A stretch of 64,000 bases of DNA from Campylorhamphus procurvoides (taxonomy: Eukaryota; Chordata; Aves; Passeriformes; Dendrocolaptidae). Position numbers and translations under genes: made by a program. How positions within the stretch are numbered: position 1 is the stretch's first letter; each line of letters begins with the position of its first letter. Below, one piece after another: positions 61,501 through 64,000 of the stretch. Under the pieces are notes generated by a model. The model was not told where the DNA came from. It made no database searches and was given only the letters and a program-made list of their open reading frames with translations. The stretch spans positions 1,109,481 to 1,173,480 of the forward strand of contig WBMV01001910.1 in assembly GCA_013396655.1 (NCBI GenBank), written 5' to 3'.

Positions 61501-63987
61501 AGGTAGCTCTCCACCATGCTCCCAGGAGGCATTAGATAAATGCTGTGTGTTTGACAAGGGACTCTTCATAACTTGCACCTCTACTAGTCAAGAAATTAGG
61601 TCTTTATCATCATACCAAGACAGTACTTAACTTAGGACCATAGAGACAGATCCACCAAACCTCCAAGCAAATCCAAGACTTACAGCTCATTCCCCAAAGT
61701 CCACTATCTCTATCCCATTAGCTTCAGCAACTTTCTCAAACCTACCACAGAGGTGTTATCTGCCCAAGAACCACAATCCCAGTACCCAACTTCAAACCGT
61801 AAGACATTTGTCCTGACTTGCTCCTGAAGATGATGCTCTCATCTACTTCCCTGATAAGGATCTAGGAAAAAATGTGGAGAAAATAACTCTGCACTTTAGG
61901 CCCTGAATACTAAATCAGTTCCAATGCAGACCTCAGGGTTAAGATATTAAAAAGAAGAACTTCTTCAATGTTGGTTCAAGAATCACCTGTTCTTTAATTT
62001 TTAAAAGATAAGCTAACTGAGAGGGAAACCTGTTTCCAGAAAGTGGCTCCTGAGAGCATCCATCTAAGGGGCAGCTGGAATACCCAAGGCTGCTGGCAGA
62101 CCCCAGAGCTCCACAAAATTTCCAGTGCATGGCAGTGCAGGCAGCTGTTGGATGGGAGAACCCAGATGGCCAGAGCAAGGGAAGCAGCCATGGCAGATTC
62201 TGCTGGCTGGTTTCAGGTGATGCCAAGCCACAAAAAGCAATGGACAGGTATTTATTAATTCTACAGTGGAAGAAAAGGCTCATGTGAACTGAGGAAGGGT
62301 GGAAATAAATTAAGACTGAAAAGGCTTCCTCCTTTCTTTGTAACTTATTTGACAATGCAGATTTAACACGCTTAGGTGGCATTTTAGATTTATATGCCAT
62401 GTGCGTCTCTCCTATCTCTTCAGTCCTTCTTCTCCTCTAATTACTATCTCCAAAGTCTAACAGCCTTTTTACAAAAAACAACATTCCTCCTCTCCAACAG
62501 ACTATCAATTTTCCAAATTCCAAAACCAAAGCAACCATTAGAAACAAATGCAGGAAAATTACAGCATCACATTTCTAAAATACTAAATACTCCTGAAAAA
62601 TATTACCCTTGGATCATCCTTCAATAATTATTATTTACGTCAACAACTCAGTGCTCAGATGCTTACAGAGGAAATAGAAGGACCAATCAGCTGATGCCCC
62701 AACACTGTTTTACTGAAAGCCCAAAAAACAGCCCCACATACATGCAATGCTGACGTGAATCAGTCTCCAGACTCCAGAAGCCTCCCAAGGAGAGATGGGA
62801 TTAACCTTCTCTGAGGAGAGCAGCACCATAATGCTGCAGTATGCAGCACAACCTGCTAGCCAGCAAAGTTTCTCAACGTGCAGTTGGGCATGCAGAGTGG
62901 ATTAGACTGTCACACAAGCTCTGGAAAACTATTTGTCCCACTGATGTGAACTAGAATGAAACGGAAAAGTTTATCAGCCTCTTCCGAATGGGAGCTGACA
63001 ACTACAGCTGGATACTTGGCACTGCTCTCTGGTGCTATTAAAATCAGCAAAAGCTGACTCGCTACATCATCAGGACTGGACCCAACCTCCTAAAAGGCAC
63101 ATCAGGCCTCTAACAGGTTCATGTTGCTGTCTCTTCCTCTTGTATAAGCAAACAAACTTTCAAGGTAGCTAAAAAGCATCCTTTTTGCTATTCAGCCAAC
63201 CCTGGGTGAATCTCTCATGTCCTTCCAGGCCCACCTGAGTTACCAGACCCCACACTAATCTGACATCTCACCACGCACTGCATTGATGGCAGCAAAGCAC
63301 TCCACAAGCCCTGGCTGAAATCCCCCAGCTTTGATGTGGGCAACGCTTGCCACCATGTGCAGGCTGGCACAAACAGGTCAGACTCCCTCTTACCCTCTTC
63401 ATCACAGCCATGTTCTTGATGGCTGCTCCTCCGGGGGAGCTGGCATGGTGCAGCAGAGCACATCTGCTGTGTGACAGCCTATGTCAGGGCACACAAAGCA
63501 TGCATCCAGCACAGGCAAACCACTCCCTGGTTCAGCAGCAGGTCTCACTTCCAATACATTTTTAACCAGCTCTGACATCCACTTGGCCCACCCTGAAAAA
63601 AATGTTGGTTACATGGAACAAACACAGGGAACTCACTGCTTTAGGAAACAAAATCTGCTGCTGCTTTTTTCTCCTCCACTCAAAAAACTCATGGATAATT
63701 TACTTCATCAGAAATGAGAGAGATTTTTTTACCTTAAGGCTTTGCCTAGATAATAATAGTAAATAATGGAATCAAACAAAGGAGAAAAAATTTAGAGCCA
63801 AATCCACTTGACAGTGCTCTATAGAGCTCATAGGGTTTTACTTAAGCATCCATATAAAATTCTTATGACCAAGACAGCCTTCTGCAGAAAGGATACATTT
63901 GGCATGTTTTTTCCCACAGACTGGTCTACAAAATCCTACCTTAAGGGACCATGAAGCTGCTGCCAGGCACAGTTAAAAGAAAAAGGC

Positions 63988-64000
63988 GGGGGGGGGGGGG
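63988..64000 (+). repeat. Poly-G run at window edge
   Basis: Thirteen consecutive G end the window after AAAAGGC. Homopolymer G of this kind often borders an assembly gap or reflects sequencing error. It could also be the start of a longer natural G-tract. Confidence 0.85.

Larger units (their letters stand above)
41067..63987 (-). other. SDC2 intron 1, 5'-proximal part present in window
   Basis: No exon, promoter or CpG island is recognised in this stretch. It holds GC-rich patches at about 43040-43220 and 46020-46310, a GGGTTTTTT-type repeat at 46588-46646, and a possible ancient repeat at 47041-47115. Simple repeats occur at 52809-52850 (AAAAT-like), 56244-56260 (GA) and 58526-58544 (CA). 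The longest frame, plus strand 57104-57754 (216 codons), has no recognisable domain. SDC2 exon 1 must lie beyond 64000 if the gene is intact. Confidence 0.7.

Noticed and set aside
1..64000. Search for CRISPR arrays, operons, rRNA, tRNA or phage-like modules
   Set aside because: None is visible. The intron-split gene and CR1/LTR content show this is a vertebrate chromosome segment.

Overview
The window is vertebrate nuclear DNA, almost certainly from a bird. It is AT-rich and gene-poor, with intron-split coding sequence, remnants of CR1 LINEs (the main avian retrotransposon) and a solo endogenous-retrovirus LTR of a type I associate with neoavian birds. The species cannot be told from this sequence. 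Nothing is bacterial: there are no operons, CRISPR arrays, rRNA genes or recognisable tRNA genes.

One protein-coding gene is identifiable: syndecan-2 (SDC2), on the minus strand. Its last four coding exons lie at 18320-18209, 10598-10465, 9665-9530 and 8309-8146. All splice sites that can be seen are GT-AG, the phases agree, and the joined pieces total 546 nt (181 codons plus stop). With the roughly 20 residues that the missing first exon should encode, this matches the 201 residues of mammalian syndecan-2. The exons supply the glycosaminoglycan-bearing ectodomain, the transmembrane helix and the cytoplasmic tail ending in EFYA. A long AT-rich 3' UTR probably runs to about 6080, with several AATAAA signals.

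Layout: 1-6079 is intergenic DNA downstream of SDC2, with a CR1 3' end at 366-507. 6080-8145 is the inferred 3' UTR. 8146-18320 holds the four exons and introns 4, 3 and 2; intron 2 contains a truncated CR1 at 16050-16822. 18321-64000 is inferred to be part of the very long intron 1, since neither exon 1 (signal peptide) nor its promoter is visible. Intron 1 holds a solo LTR (40476-41066), a composite microsatellite (29996-30075), a 31-bp tandem duplication (32168-32229), several GC-rich patches and scattered chance ORFs.

I found no convincing undescribed system. The best leads are small: three differences from remembered human syndecan-2 (an extra Ser-Gly dipeptide, Gln for Lys at the juxtamembrane dibasic site, Cys for Ser in the cytoplasmic variable region); a CpG-enriched ORF with splice-like edges in intron 1 on the SDC2 sense strand; a perfect 16-bp palindrome; an LTR with an intact TATA box antisense in intron 1; and a G-run repeat that could form a quadruplex.
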